NCBI GenBank assembly: GCA_963989385.1
Contig: OZ022515.1
Location: 7,410,803-7,474,802 of the forward strand
DNA from: Ctena decussata
Taxonomy: Eukaryota; Mollusca; Bivalvia; Lucinida; Lucinidae
DNA length: 64,000 nucleotides
Direction: 5' to 3'
Position 1 is the stretch's first letter; each line of letters opens with the position of its first letter. Below are positions 40,101 to 53,100 of the stretch, piece after piece. Under the pieces are notes generated by a model, which was given only the letters and a program-made list of their open reading frames with translations, made no database searches and was not told the origin of the DNA. The translations under genes were made by a program, and so were the position numbers.

Positions 40101-43100
40101 CATCACAACCTTCAGGAGCCACACAAGTACCATCAACAAGAACATCTGGTGCAACACAAGTACCGACAACACAAGCTTCTGGACAGACACAGGTACCTTC
40201 CTCACAACCTTCAGGTGCCACACAAGTACCAACTTCAAGAGCATCCGGTGCAACACAAGTACCGACAACACAAGCTTCTGGACAGACACAGGTAACTTCC
40301 TCACAACCTTCAGGAGCCACACAAGTACCAACATCAAGAGCATCCGGTGCAACACAAGTACCGACAACACAAGCTTCTGGACAGACAAAGGTACCTCCAT
40401 CACAACCTTCAGGAGCCACACAAGTACCAACAACAAGAGTATCCGGTGCAACACAAGTGCCGACAACACAAGCTTCTGGACGGACACAGGTACCTTCCTC
40501 ACAACCTTCAGGAGCCACACAAGTACCAACATCAAGAGCATCCGGTGCAACACAATTACCGACAACACAAGCTTCTGGACAGACACAGGTACCTTCCTCA
40601 CAACCTTCAGGAGCCACACAAGTACCAACATCAAGAGCATCTGGTGCAACACAAGTACCGACAACACAAGCTTCTGGGCAGACACAGGTATCTTCCTCAC
40701 AACCTTCAGGAGCCACACAAGTACCAACATCAAGAGCATCTGGTGCAACGCAAGTACCGACAACACAATCTTCTGGACAGACACAGGTACCTTCCTCACT
40801 ACCTTCAGGAGCCACACAAGTACCAACAACAAGAGTATCTGGTGCAACACAAGTGCCGTCAACACAACCTTCTGGACAGACACAGGTACCTTCCTCTCAA
40901 CCTTCAGGAGCCACACAAGTACCAACAACAAGAGCATCCGGTTCAACACAAGTACCGACAACACAAGCTTCTGGACCGACACAGGTTCCTTTATCACAAC
41001 TTTCAGGAGCCACACAAGTACCAACAACAAGAGTATCCGGTGCAACACAAGTGCCGACAACACAAGCTTCTGGACAGACACAGGTACCTTCCTCACAACC
41101 TTCGGGTGCCACACAAGTACCAACATCAAGAGCATCCGGTGCAACACAAGTACCGACAACAAAAGCTTCTGGACAGACACAGGTACCTTCATCACAACCT
41201 TCAGGAGCCACACAAGTACCAACAACAAGAGAATCTGTTGCAGCAGAAGTGCCGACAACACAAGCTTCTGGACAGACACAGGTACCTTCCTCACAACCTT
41301 CAGGAGCCACACAAGTACCAACATCAAGAGCATCCGGTGCAACACAAGTACTGACAACACAAGCTTCTGGACAGACACAGGTACCTTCATCACAACCTTC
41401 AGGAGTCACACAAGTACCAACAACAAGAGCATCTGGTGCAACACAAGTGCCGACAACACAAGCTTCTGGACAGACACAGGTACCTTCCTCACAACTTTCA
41501 GGAGCCACACAAGTACCAACATCAAGAGCATCCGGTGCAACACAAGTACCGACAACACAAGCTTCTGGACAGACACAGGTACCTTCCTCACAACCCTCAG
41601 TAGCCACACAAGTACCAACATCAAGAGCATCCGGTGCAACACAAGTACCGACAACACAACCTTCCGGACAGACACAGGTACCTTCGTCACACCCTTCAGG
41701 AGCCACACAAGTACCAACAACAAGAGTATCCGGTGCAACACAAGTGCCGACAACACAAGCTTCTGGACGGACACAGGTACCTTCATCACAACCTTCAGGA
41801 GCCACACACGTACCAACATCAAGAGCATCTGGTGCAACACAAGAACCGACAACACAAGCTTCTGGACAGACACAGGTACCTTCATCACAACTTTCAGGAG
41901 TCACACAAGTACCAACAACAAGAGCCTCTGAGGTAACTCAAGTACCGACAACACAAGCTTCTGGACAGACACAGGTACCTTCCTCACAACCTTCAGGAGC
42001 CACACAAGTACCAACATCAAGAGCATCAGGTGCAACACAAGTACCGACAACACAAGCTTCTGGACAGACACAGGTGCCTTCATCACAACCTTCAGGAGCC
42101 ACACAAGTACCAACAACAAGAGCATCCGGTGCAACACAAGTACCGACAACACAAGCTTCTGGACAGACACAGGTACCTTCATCACAGCCTTCAGGAGTCA
42201 CTCAAGTACCAACAACAAGACCATCTGGTGCAACAGAAGTGCCGACAACACAAGCTTCTGGACAGACACAGGTACCTTCCTCACAACCTTCAGGAGCCAC
42301 ACAAGTACCAACATCAAGAGCATCCGGTGCAACACAAGTACCGACAACACAAGCTTCTGGACAGACACAGGTACCTTCATCACAACCTTCAGGAGTCACT
42401 CAAGTACCAACAACAAGACCATCTGGTGCAACACAAGTGCCGACAACACTAGCTTCTGAACAGTCACAGGTACCTTCATCACAAGCTTCAGTAGCCACAA
42501 AAGTACCAACAACAAGAGCATCTGGTGCAACACAAGTACCGACAACACAAGCTTCTGGACAGACACAGGTACCTTCCTCACAACCTTCTGGAGCCACACA
42601 AGTACCAACATCAAGAGCATCCGGTGCAACTCAAGTACCGACAACACAAGCTTCTGGACAGACACAGGTACCTACATCACAACCATCGGCAGCCACACAA
42701 GTTCCATCAACAAGAACATCCGGTGCAACACAATTACCGTCAACACAAATTTCTGGAGCCACAGAAATACCAACAACAAAAGCGTCTGGTACAACTCAAG
42801 TTTCGGCAACACAAGCTTCAGGAGGCACACAAGTACAAGCCTCGGGAACGACACAGGTACCAACATCACAACCATCTGGAGGAACACATGTACCGACAAC
42901 ACAAGCCTCGGGACCAACACAGGAACCTACATCACAACCGTCTGGAGCAACACAAGTAACGACTACACAATCTTCAGGTGCCACAAAAGCACCGACAACA
43001 CAAGCCTCGGGATCATTGCAGGTACCTACATCACAACTATCTGGAGCAACACAAGTTCCCACTACACAACCGTCTGGCCCAACGCATGTACCAACATCAC

Positions 43101-46100
43101 AACCCTCTGGAGCAACACAAGTACCGACAACTCAAGCTTCTGGAGCCACACAAATACCAACAACAAATACGTCTGGTGGAACACAAATTTCGGTAACACA
43201 AGCTTCTGAACAGACACAGGTTCGAACATCACAACCATCTGGAGGAACACAAGTATCGACAACACAAGCCTCGGCACCGACACAGGTACCGACACCACAA
43301 CTATCTGGAGCAACACAAGTATCGACTACACAACCGTCTGGACCGACACAAATACCAACATCACAACCCTCTGAAGCAACACAAGTACCGACAACACAAG
43401 CTTCTAAAGCCACACAAGTACTGACAACAAATGCGTCTGGTGGAACACAAGTACCGACAACACAAGCTTCTGAAGCCACACAGGAACCAACATCACAATT
43501 ATCTGGAACAACACAAGTACCGACGATACAAGCAACTGGAGCGACAAATATATCTACGTCACAGGCATCTGGGACCACACCAGGACCGACAACACAAGCA
43601 ACTGAACTTACATATGTATCTACATCAGAAGCATCTGAACGGACACAGATACCAACAGCACAAACGTCTGGTGCAACACAAGTACCGACAACACAAGCCT
43701 CTGGACTGAAACAGATACCGACATCACAACCATCCGAAGCAACACAAGTACCGACAACACAAACGTCTGGTGCCACACTAGTACTGACAACACAAGCATC
43801 TGGAGTAACAGAGATACTGACAACACGAACCTCCGTTGTTACAGAAAGACCTACATCTCGAGCGTCCATTATGTCGACAAAACAAGCTTCTGGTACGACA
43901 CAGCTGTCTGGCGTAACGCAAGGTTTTACAACATTACCCTCTTATGTAACATTAGGTACGTCAGCTGTTGCTACAACATTTCAATCTGTTGATTTGTTTG
44001 GGGACATACATCACATGGTGAACCACAAGAACCAACAATACAAGCATCGGTTGACAATTAAGCGTGTTGCCACTTGATATAATGCAATTCTGCCAGTGGC
44101 TCGTAGGTCCGCCTGAAGCCATTACAATATTCTTGTCTAGCATAACACCCTGCACTACACTGAACGGATATTATAACCGTTCACTTTTCAAATTGCAGTT
44201 TTTATGTCTGAACACGATAGTATTCATATGCATAAAATCAGAAATCATATGCTTAGTTATGGACTTGAGTTTAGAAATATTTTGAAATATTGGTGATGCT
44301 TTTTTTTGCACAGTTTTGTAAAGAAATATCCAAAACTGCAACTGTTTGATAGAAAACTTTGTTTTAAACGCGTTTTTCATGCAGGTATTAGCGCTAATGT
44401 GAACAGTGTGGTCTACAAACCAATAAACTCGGAAAAAGTCGAGATTCTTGAGACAAGTAGTTTTAACGCATTTTAAAAACAATGGATTTCCGAGAAATGA
44501 CAACAGATTTCAAAAATCGTCTAAAACATCAATTTGAAATCAGTGTATGCACTATTTCAGATCTTTGCCTACAATACCATACCCTATAGAGTCTGGTGAG
44601 TCCATATTGCAACCGAAAAGTGTCACCAATTTCGCGCACTTTCGGTTTCTGAATAAACTTTAAAATTTAGATTTAACGGTATTTCTTGGATGAGTTACAT
44701 TCTCCGAAACGTTACCGAAGATATCCAGTAACGATGCTATATCGCCAAAAAATTCAAAATTTCCAAACCATCCCCATCCGCACCTACCGACAGCACAGTA
44801 GGCCCTTGCACTACTTTTATCCAAATCAGTATGTGCTTATAGCTGAACTTCTAAGATTTAACTAGCGACAGTGCATTTCTCGCATTTTTCCGTGGACCAA
44901 ACGGCAAGTCCGATCGCATCAAAACTTCCCTTACATTTGATTCGTTAATGGAGGCATTTGGTTACCTCTTTGGGATAAGACTTGTCCTCAAGAACTACGA
45001 TATTTGAAATCATTCGTACTGTATCAAAATTTGTGACTTTTTGAAACGAAAGTACCTTTGTTCGGACTGCGCCTATGCCTATAAGAAGTAGACGCCCTAT
45101 TGAAATGAAAAGACTTGAAGAGTTTTGGCAAGGAGCTTACTTCTGTATGCAACTGACTACTTTTGACTACCAAGTTTTATTAGCAGAACCAGTCGCCAAA
45201 ATGCAGGGTGGACGGTTACAAGTTTAGTTCAGTGTATAACTCTGTCATCTGGGTTCAGGATCAGAGGTTATACAACTTGAGTATAATTTCAAACTCAAAA
45301 TAAAGCACACTGTTTGAGAATGTACTCAAGTTTTATAACCTCCTGGCAAGAACTCGAGATAAGGTGGGGCTCTGAGGATATTTCTGAGATTTGTTTCTTA
45401 TTTCTCATAGAAAACATATATCGTGACCCCTCATTAGAACCGTCTCGGTGAGATGGATTTAACGAAGAATCACAACATATATTTTAGCAGAAATACAGAA
45501 AATAACCTCTTAGCTACCCTTGTTTATCCTTCTTATCTAAAACGCTGTCGTATAATACACCAATAATTGGCCGTTCATAGAACCTTCATATCACACGCAC
45601 CACAAGGAAGCAGTGGGGTGTTCGAGTCGGCCGAACGTGCTGTGTAACTCCATGCCAGGGCCTCCTACTAATTTGGATAATAGTAGCGCAAGGGCCGGTA
45701 GCGCTTGCAGCAGATGCGGGGATTGTTTGGCATTTTATTTCCTTTAGTCTCATCTATCCCCTCAATTTTCTTTCCTTATCCCTCTATCTGGGTGACTACT
45801 CAAAAAGCCATTACACCCAAAACAAGTTGTCAGCTACTGGCGAAAGTATGTGCACTTAGTACTGGTTAACCGCTTAGGAGGTCTAAGGTCCCAGGAATAT
45901 TGTGGTTAGGTTAACTGACCGTCCCGACATAACCATAACTGTTTACTGTGGACGTAAAACAATAGCACAGCAACAACAACACACTAAGCAACCAGCCGAC
46001 AAGGACCTACAACTTTACCATATTGAGCAATTAAGAAAACGTCGCTGGCTGCGCGTGCTTCGGGAACATCTTATCATTGCCTCTTACCTATACTATGCTT

Positions 46101-47130
46101 TTATAATTTGGTAACAAAATGAGTTCATCATTTTAAAGCTATGCCGACAGAACAGAGCAAAGAGCTGAGTACGCCAGTGGCATCGCATACTATACGTCGG
46201 CTGTCATCTTAAAAATCGTTGCAACTAGATATCGGTGATTTGTTAGGATTTCTATTCAAAGCACTACTACACAAAAATATATGTTGTGACGAGGCGGTTC
46301 TAATGAGGGTCACAATATTGAAAATTATACATAGTTATGAGTTTAGAAATATTCTAAACAAAACGAATAAAAAACAAACAACAAAAAAACATACATACAT
46401 AGAACTCTAAATCCAAGCTTTCTAGAATTCACTGGTCTAAGATCGACGATGTTGCTCAATAGTTCAGTTGTCTCACGGTAAGCGACAGGCCCTGCATTCG
46501 AGTCCCCGTCAGGCCACGATATTTTTTTCTCCACTGTGAAATTTGTCGGCCAGTATAAGTCCACGGCAGGACCACGGGCATCGAAAAGTACATGTGTCGT
46601 CGGTTCCACCGTGTCTCCGGGCAGATTCGGGAACGAGTCTAATTTAGCAGGGTGAAATGTCAAAGGTCGATCATGTGGCTCAATAGTTCAGTTGTCTCAC
46701 GTCAAACGACAGGCCTTACGTTCGAGTCCCGGTCGAGCCACAATGTTTTCCTCCCCTGTGACATTCTGTGGCCAGTGATGGTCCACGGCTAGGGCCGCGA
46801 GCATCAAAAATGCATGTGTCGTCGTGGGGACCGCCGTGGTTTCTTGCTGATTCGGGAACAAACCTTATTCAGCAAGGGAGATTTCAAAGGTCGACCATGT
46901 GGCTCTAAAGCTCTACGCCCAGTTTGATAAGACTTCGTTAAAGGCTAAAAGGATAGCTAAGGGTGTAAGCTACCCTCATGCGGACAGCGAAGACTCTGAT
47001 CAGACTGGGCGGATGCCCAGGCTGACCTGAGTCTGCGCTGGGCGCACAACCATATTGTTGGTTTTATCGTGTCGCGCCTCAATTATTCTCCCTCTAAGTC
47101 TTATTGTTTTTGTTCCTTTTTATCTAAAGT

Positions 47131-47162
<32 letters not shown>

Positions 47163-50100
47163 TGTCTCAACACTTCTGGGGGAGACATATTGCTTTTGCC
47201 ATAGCTGTCTGTATATTTTTCGTTTGTCAGTCAGTCCTTCCGTCTCCACGCCACCAATCGAGTCCGCTCAATTACTCTGAAACAGAAGGAGATAATTTCA
47301 CGAAACTTGGTACAAATATAAAACATAATCAGACAATGTGCAGAGAAAAAGACCGTAACTCCACCTACCTTTTTTACGGAATTAAGCCCCTTTGTAACTT
47401 TTCGTATGAAAATCGTGTACGCTCCATTCCTCTGAAACTATATGAGATAATTTCGCGAAACTTGGTACAAATATAAAGCATCATTAGGCGACATGCAGAG
47501 AAAAAGAATCGTAACCCCGCTTAGTAGTATACACTTTACGAAAGTATGTCCCTATAAAACTTTTAGTATGGAAATCGTGTCCGCTGCATAACTCTGAAAC
47601 TATAGGAGATACTTTCGCGTAACCTGGTACAAATGTAAAGCTTTAACAGGCAATTTGCAGTAAAGAAGAACCATAACCTAACCTACACTTCTTATTGAAT
47701 TATAATTTTCAGTATTGAAATCTTGTCCACTCTTTAACTCAAAAACCGTAACAGACATTTTCGTGAAACTTAAAACAAATATAAAACATCTGTAGTCAAT
47801 CATGTACTGAAAAGAAAATCCGTAACTCCCATCTATTTTATGACAGAATTATGCGCCTTTGAAGATTTAAGTACGGAAATCGTGTCCTCTTCATAACTCT
47901 GAAGTTATCCGCGATAATCGCGAAACTTGGTACACATATAAAGCATCATCAGATATTGGCTTTTGTCAGAATTTACAAGGCAGCTATAATTGTCGAGCTA
48001 ATATCTTTATGCCATACTTCACCTCTTTCTATGCGCAGATAACTCTTAGATACTACTTTCAAAATATACGTGCAACTGTAACGGAGCGTCAACTGCAATT
48101 TAAAGATTTGAGCCGCGTCACGAGAAAACCAACAATGTGGTTGTGCGCCCAACGTAGACTCAGATCAGCCTGGGTATTCACCCGGTTTGATCAGAATCTT
48201 AATTGAGTGCTCAAAGGGTAGCTATGGGTCTGAGCTACCTCCATGCGGACAGCGAAGACTCTGATCAGACTGGGCGGACGCCCAGGCTGACCTGAGTCTG
48301 CGCTGGGCGCACAACCACATTTTTCATTTTCTCGTGTCGCGGCTCATTTCACCCTTTCCGTGTACATTTCAAAAGCGTCCTATGCTCGATTTGTTTTTGT
48401 GAAAAACTTTCTTTTGACTAAACCGTAAATACCCTAAATATTCGGAAATCTTAACCATTTACCAAAGCTTTTCTAAAGTTTGAACAAATTGATTATACTA
48501 TCAAGTACCGTGTAAATAAAACAATGAACACATAAATAATCTTCATAATAAATGTCCTCAAAAGTTTTTACAAGCCAGAAATGCGTCAAACCGACGCAGA
48601 TGGAATGGCAAACTGTAGACCCAGATCGGGCTGCTCTTGTAGACGATTCTGCACTAGTTTCGATCATGTGATGAAGCTAATGATGGTAGCAAAAAAAAAA
48701 AAAAGACGTTTTTCGCGCTTCATGTTTTAGTTTCTTCCACTGGTTTCATTACACTAGATGAACGTCAAAAATTGATATAATTCTTACAGTCAACTCTCGA
48801 TATCTCAAACACTGATATCTCAGATTACGTCATAGTTTTGTCTTATCAAATAATATAGTTGTAGTCGGGGTATACTCGGAATCACTAACAGCTCCTCTTG
48901 CTTTGTCTTAATACGCGAGAACATATAGATCCCGGCGTCATGACGCAAATTAAAGGTGTCTTTTGGCGTGTGTGTGCCACGGAGGCTCAGTTGAGCCGCG
49001 CATCTCCGCATTCTACTTGGATTGGCATGAACAGGGTACGAATGCTGAGGTATATATACATAAACATGAAAAGCGAATAGCAAGGATTTTGTTCAGACTG
49101 CGCAGAAAAGAGCAAAGACTCCGCTCAGACTGCGCAGCGAAAAGCAAGGACTTTGCTCAGGTTGGATGCGCAGTCTTATCAGAGTATTGGCTATTTGTTA
49201 AGACATCCTTTTTCATGACCTTGGCTTAATACATTTTATTTAATATTTGTAGCTGTGTGTGTAAAGACAGAAATAGACGTATCCTCAAATCATATTCTGG
49301 TAGACTCAGACCAGCCAAGTGGTTCTCCGCTGGCGGCCATGGCGGGATCAGGCGGAGTTTACCAAGCACCTAATGATACGATCAACGCCACGCTTTACCT
49401 TAAGATATTCCCAACGACTGACGTTCCGCTAATCATGTCAGTCTCATTTACGGCGAACTATGAAGGGACGGCAACTCTAACAATAGTTAACAGCAGTACG
49501 AATTCTCAGCAGTATGTAAGTAGCCTTCTCGTATTCGGTTTGACAAACGGTGTTTTATCGTCGCATAGGCTGTTAATATATCTCAATTTTGCACAAAAAG
49601 AACAAACATTGAACATTCAATTAGGGGATAACTATACTCAAAATTGTCATCTAGGGAGGTGAATCGTCGGAAATTTCGTTTTAGCTGAGCCGTAAAATGC
49701 ATTTTGCGACCATAAAACAGACGATTTACGCACCCAAATTACAATTTTGAATACAGTTATCCCCATTTTAATGAGCTTTTCACATTTTCACTTTTAGAAG
49801 TGTTCTACTTTGCACCCATAGCAAACGCGTTCAGCAACGTAAAACCAGACGTCAGCCAATAAGAAGCGACATTACGTAATGAAATCGTGTTTCCGACAGA
49901 ATGTCGCAGGATATACTGTCGCAAATGTTGACGCTATCCAATCAGACGTTGCGTTACATGCGTAAGTGCATTAAATAAGTTTTAGTTAACACTTTATTTT
50001 AAAGTTATAAGGTATGGCAAGCCAAAGACACGTCAATTTCGTTCTGATCCTTAAACTTGTGTTGATGCATTGTTGTATCTTTTCATGTTTATGGAATAAC

Positions 50101-53100
50101 AAAATTGAGCCGCGACACGAGAAAACCAACAGCAAAGTGGCATGTGCGCCTAGCGCAGACTCAGATCAGCCTGGGCATCCGCCCAGTCAGATCAGAGTCT
50201 TTGCTGTCTAGGTGGAGCTACCTTAGACCCTTAGCTACCCTTTAAGCGCAAAGCGAAGACTCTGATCAGTCTGGGCGGACGCCCAGGCTGATCTGTGTCT
50301 TCGCAGAGCGCACAACCACTTTGTTGGTTTTGTCGTGTCGCGGCACATTAATATGTCCTAGGTTTTATTTTCAAAATCTAAACTCAAAGAACTGCACAGT
50401 TTTCTAGGTTACTCGTAGTACTATTCAATATTTGAACACGTAGAAAATGCTGATCTTGTCGTGTCTTTATTCATGTATGTACTAAGTATACAATCGCAAA
50501 AAATAAAGCTATCGACTAAATTTACGTCTGCAAAATTAAAAAGAAAAACACGTTTCGTCCAAGCTATATCATATGAAGAAATCAACGACTAGAGGGCGAA
50601 CAGTAAGACCGAAAATAAATTTCAAGTTCCTACATTTCATGATTTGTCCGCGTAGCGCTCCAAACTTTATGGGATTGCGGGTTCAGTCGACTCCCGCCGA
50701 TGGCGAAACTTTATCCCAACCGAAACGGCGCTTCATTACACAGAACTTTTCATTATCTACCTCCTATCGCCCTTATATGACTTAACTACTGTTAAAAGGT
50801 CGTAAAATCGCAGTTCATACATCCAGTCATCCTATATTTCAGAATGACACTGAGCCAATAGCGAGTGCTCCTTCGCTGGTGATGTTTAATCTAACTAGTG
50901 GAGTTGAAGGTGACCTGCTGGAGCTGCTACTGATCGGACAAGGAGACGAACCGATTGAAATATCAGATCTACTCATAAAGGCTTGTTTTACACCTGGAGG
51001 TACCTTTGCCTTTCAGTCTCTAGGGGCGAGTCGGGTAACTTCGGACAGCAGGTGAATCCGGACAGTGACATTGTTTCCTTTATATGTCAGTTATTTTTGA
51101 CTTAAAACAAAAATAACTGGGCAAACAGTGAAAATCCTGATGAGGCGGCTCATCATGAGCCGTCTCATCTGGATTTTCACTGTTTGCAGTGGTATGTCCG
51201 AATTTACCCACATGGCCGAAGTTACCCGACTCTACCCTACTGGATGGATATCAGTAGTGGCTGTGTACCAGTGGTGGCCGTTTGCGTTCTACACGCGCAA
51301 TTACGTATATGTTGTGTCTCAGAATCGGTTGTTTTATAAAAGGAAACAAAACAAACGCCCACAAAAAAAGATTGGTAAAATTCTCTCCCTGGGAGGCAAA
51401 AGGTAAACAATTCTTCAAAGCTACCCTCATGCCATCATCAGTGCATTTCCTGGGTACTACAACCCTTGACACGCACAAAAATAAATACAGAAGTAAACAT
51501 GTACAAAATGCTGTACCACGAAAAAGGTATCATAATAACTTGCAACCATCCTGCGAAAAGGCATCTTAATTCATGTTAATCACAGAAAACGTGTAGTAGT
51601 CGTGTACCATTATTTATGTTTGTTTTCGACGTAATATGTAGCATGTGCCTACGAAATGGCTACGTCACAGTTTTAAAGTCCGTTTCTGATAAGTGTTTCT
51701 GTTGCTTATATTCTGACTCAGCCGAACGCGCTAAAACTGTTAAACTATGACAAAGACCACTGACAACGGTATACCATCAAAGTTTAAACCCACGACAAGT
51801 TTTTGGAAAATGCATTATTCAACGGAGGGCAGTCCTGAAGGCCACCACTGGTACGCTACGTCCGTATTTTTAATCCTCGTAGGTGACCTAGTGGAAGGTT
51901 TGTCACAGGCACATGTTATAGTCTATTTCAAAAAATAAATCAGCATTAATCAAAATATAGAATCACTAAACACAATATGTCGGTCACAAGCTAAAAAGTG
52001 TAACAAAAAACTGCCACCACTAATAGCCTGCCAGTGTTTCTGAAATATCTCGCGAGGAGAACTCGATCGTGTGATTTGATCTCCCGTAGTTGACGCATGG
52101 AACCGTGGGTACGTAACTACTTACATATAACGGCATTTTAGCTGTCGAGTAACCCGAAAGAAAACTCGAGAAATGCGGCAGATTGGTACGGAAAGTTGCA
52201 AATTGTTACCACAATGGCAACAAATGTTTTATTTGACATAATGAAAGGTAGGGTGGCAAAAGTGACATCCAATGTGAGATTATTTCTTAATTGCAAGGTG
52301 AGCCCGGTTACTGAGCTTGCTGTCACCAGGCTCCGAGGTTATAAAACTTTTTTCATGCTAAACTCAGCTAAGCATGAAATTTTACCTGCTAGTAAACATC
52401 AAATTACTGATAACTACAGTTGTTTTCTTGCTCATTTGTGCTAAGTATGAAATTTTCTCTGCTTATGAATATGAAAATGCCAACATTAGTTCAAGCAGTC
52501 TAGCTCAATTCTTTAGTGTGTGCTGTAGGTCCCGCAGGATTCGAACAGCAAAGGGTTTGATAAGACTGCGCTGATCTGAGCCTTTGGCGCCGCATATGGC
52601 GTTATTCACAAGTTTCACGTGCTACTTCTCAATTGAAAATGCTAAGACTTTAAAATCTTTAACCTGTAAGTAGTCAAGCAAATCTGCACTGTTGCCCCTT
52701 TAACTAACATTCCTCGACCAAACAGAGACAGTAAGTTGGGTTAATTAGTTTAAGGTGAGGGGAGGGCATGGAGAAGCTGGAATGGGTTACCCAAGCTCTA
52801 AAAAAGCTCAGCAAAAATAAGTGTGTCTAATCGCTTTGAAGAACAGAAAATGCGCATACACATACAAAGGTCATCTGCTGTACTTGTGGATGTGGATTTT
52901 ATCATAGAAACTGGAGCATACATATGAGTTACCTGAATGTTCTTCTTCTGAATTTTATCGAAGTAATTGGACCCTGCATATAGTTACTTGAATAGTTTGT
53001 TTGTGCTGGTTTTAGAACTTCGGGTATAATGCCAAAATGTTGGTCTTACAGAACCCCCTTTTTTGGTATGACGCATGATTAATTTAGTAATAAATAAAAC

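Larger units (their letters stand above)
43956..49252 (+). other. Intron after the giant exon
   Basis: Holds a TA-flanked element (44156-45236), a palindromic remnant near 45410-45485, unrecognised sequence 45580-46430, a SINE tandem (46433-46910), foldback copies (46915-47081, 48109-48346), a tandem repeat (47270-47950), a pogo-like end (48787-48862) and a minisatellite (49075-49172). I see no exon. Confidence 0.5.
49516..50842 (+). other. Intron inside module 2
   Basis: Contains hairpin 49624-49764 and foldback 50106-50346; the remainder is unrecognised. Confidence 0.5.

Noticed and set aside
25691..43900. Regularly spaced repeats as a CRISPR-like array
   Set aside because: There are no unique spacers; units are contiguous, coding and variable, and the DNA is eukaryotic.
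25547..44077. Reading the giant frame as a stand-alone gene starting at 25547 and ending at 44077
   Set aside because: 25547 is an in-frame GTG with open frame continuing upstream to an acceptor at 25298, and coding character stops at the donor after 43955.
46675..46741. tRNA gene
   Set aside because: Acceptor stem and boxes are present, but it is the head of a repeated ~232-bp SINE unit with matching tail, so a working tRNA is unlikely. The same holds for the heads at 8103, 23415 and 60263.
48898..49229. Open frames just upstream of exon 49253 as an extra exon
   Set aside because: They cover a minisatellite and lack an acceptor/donor pair in phase 1.
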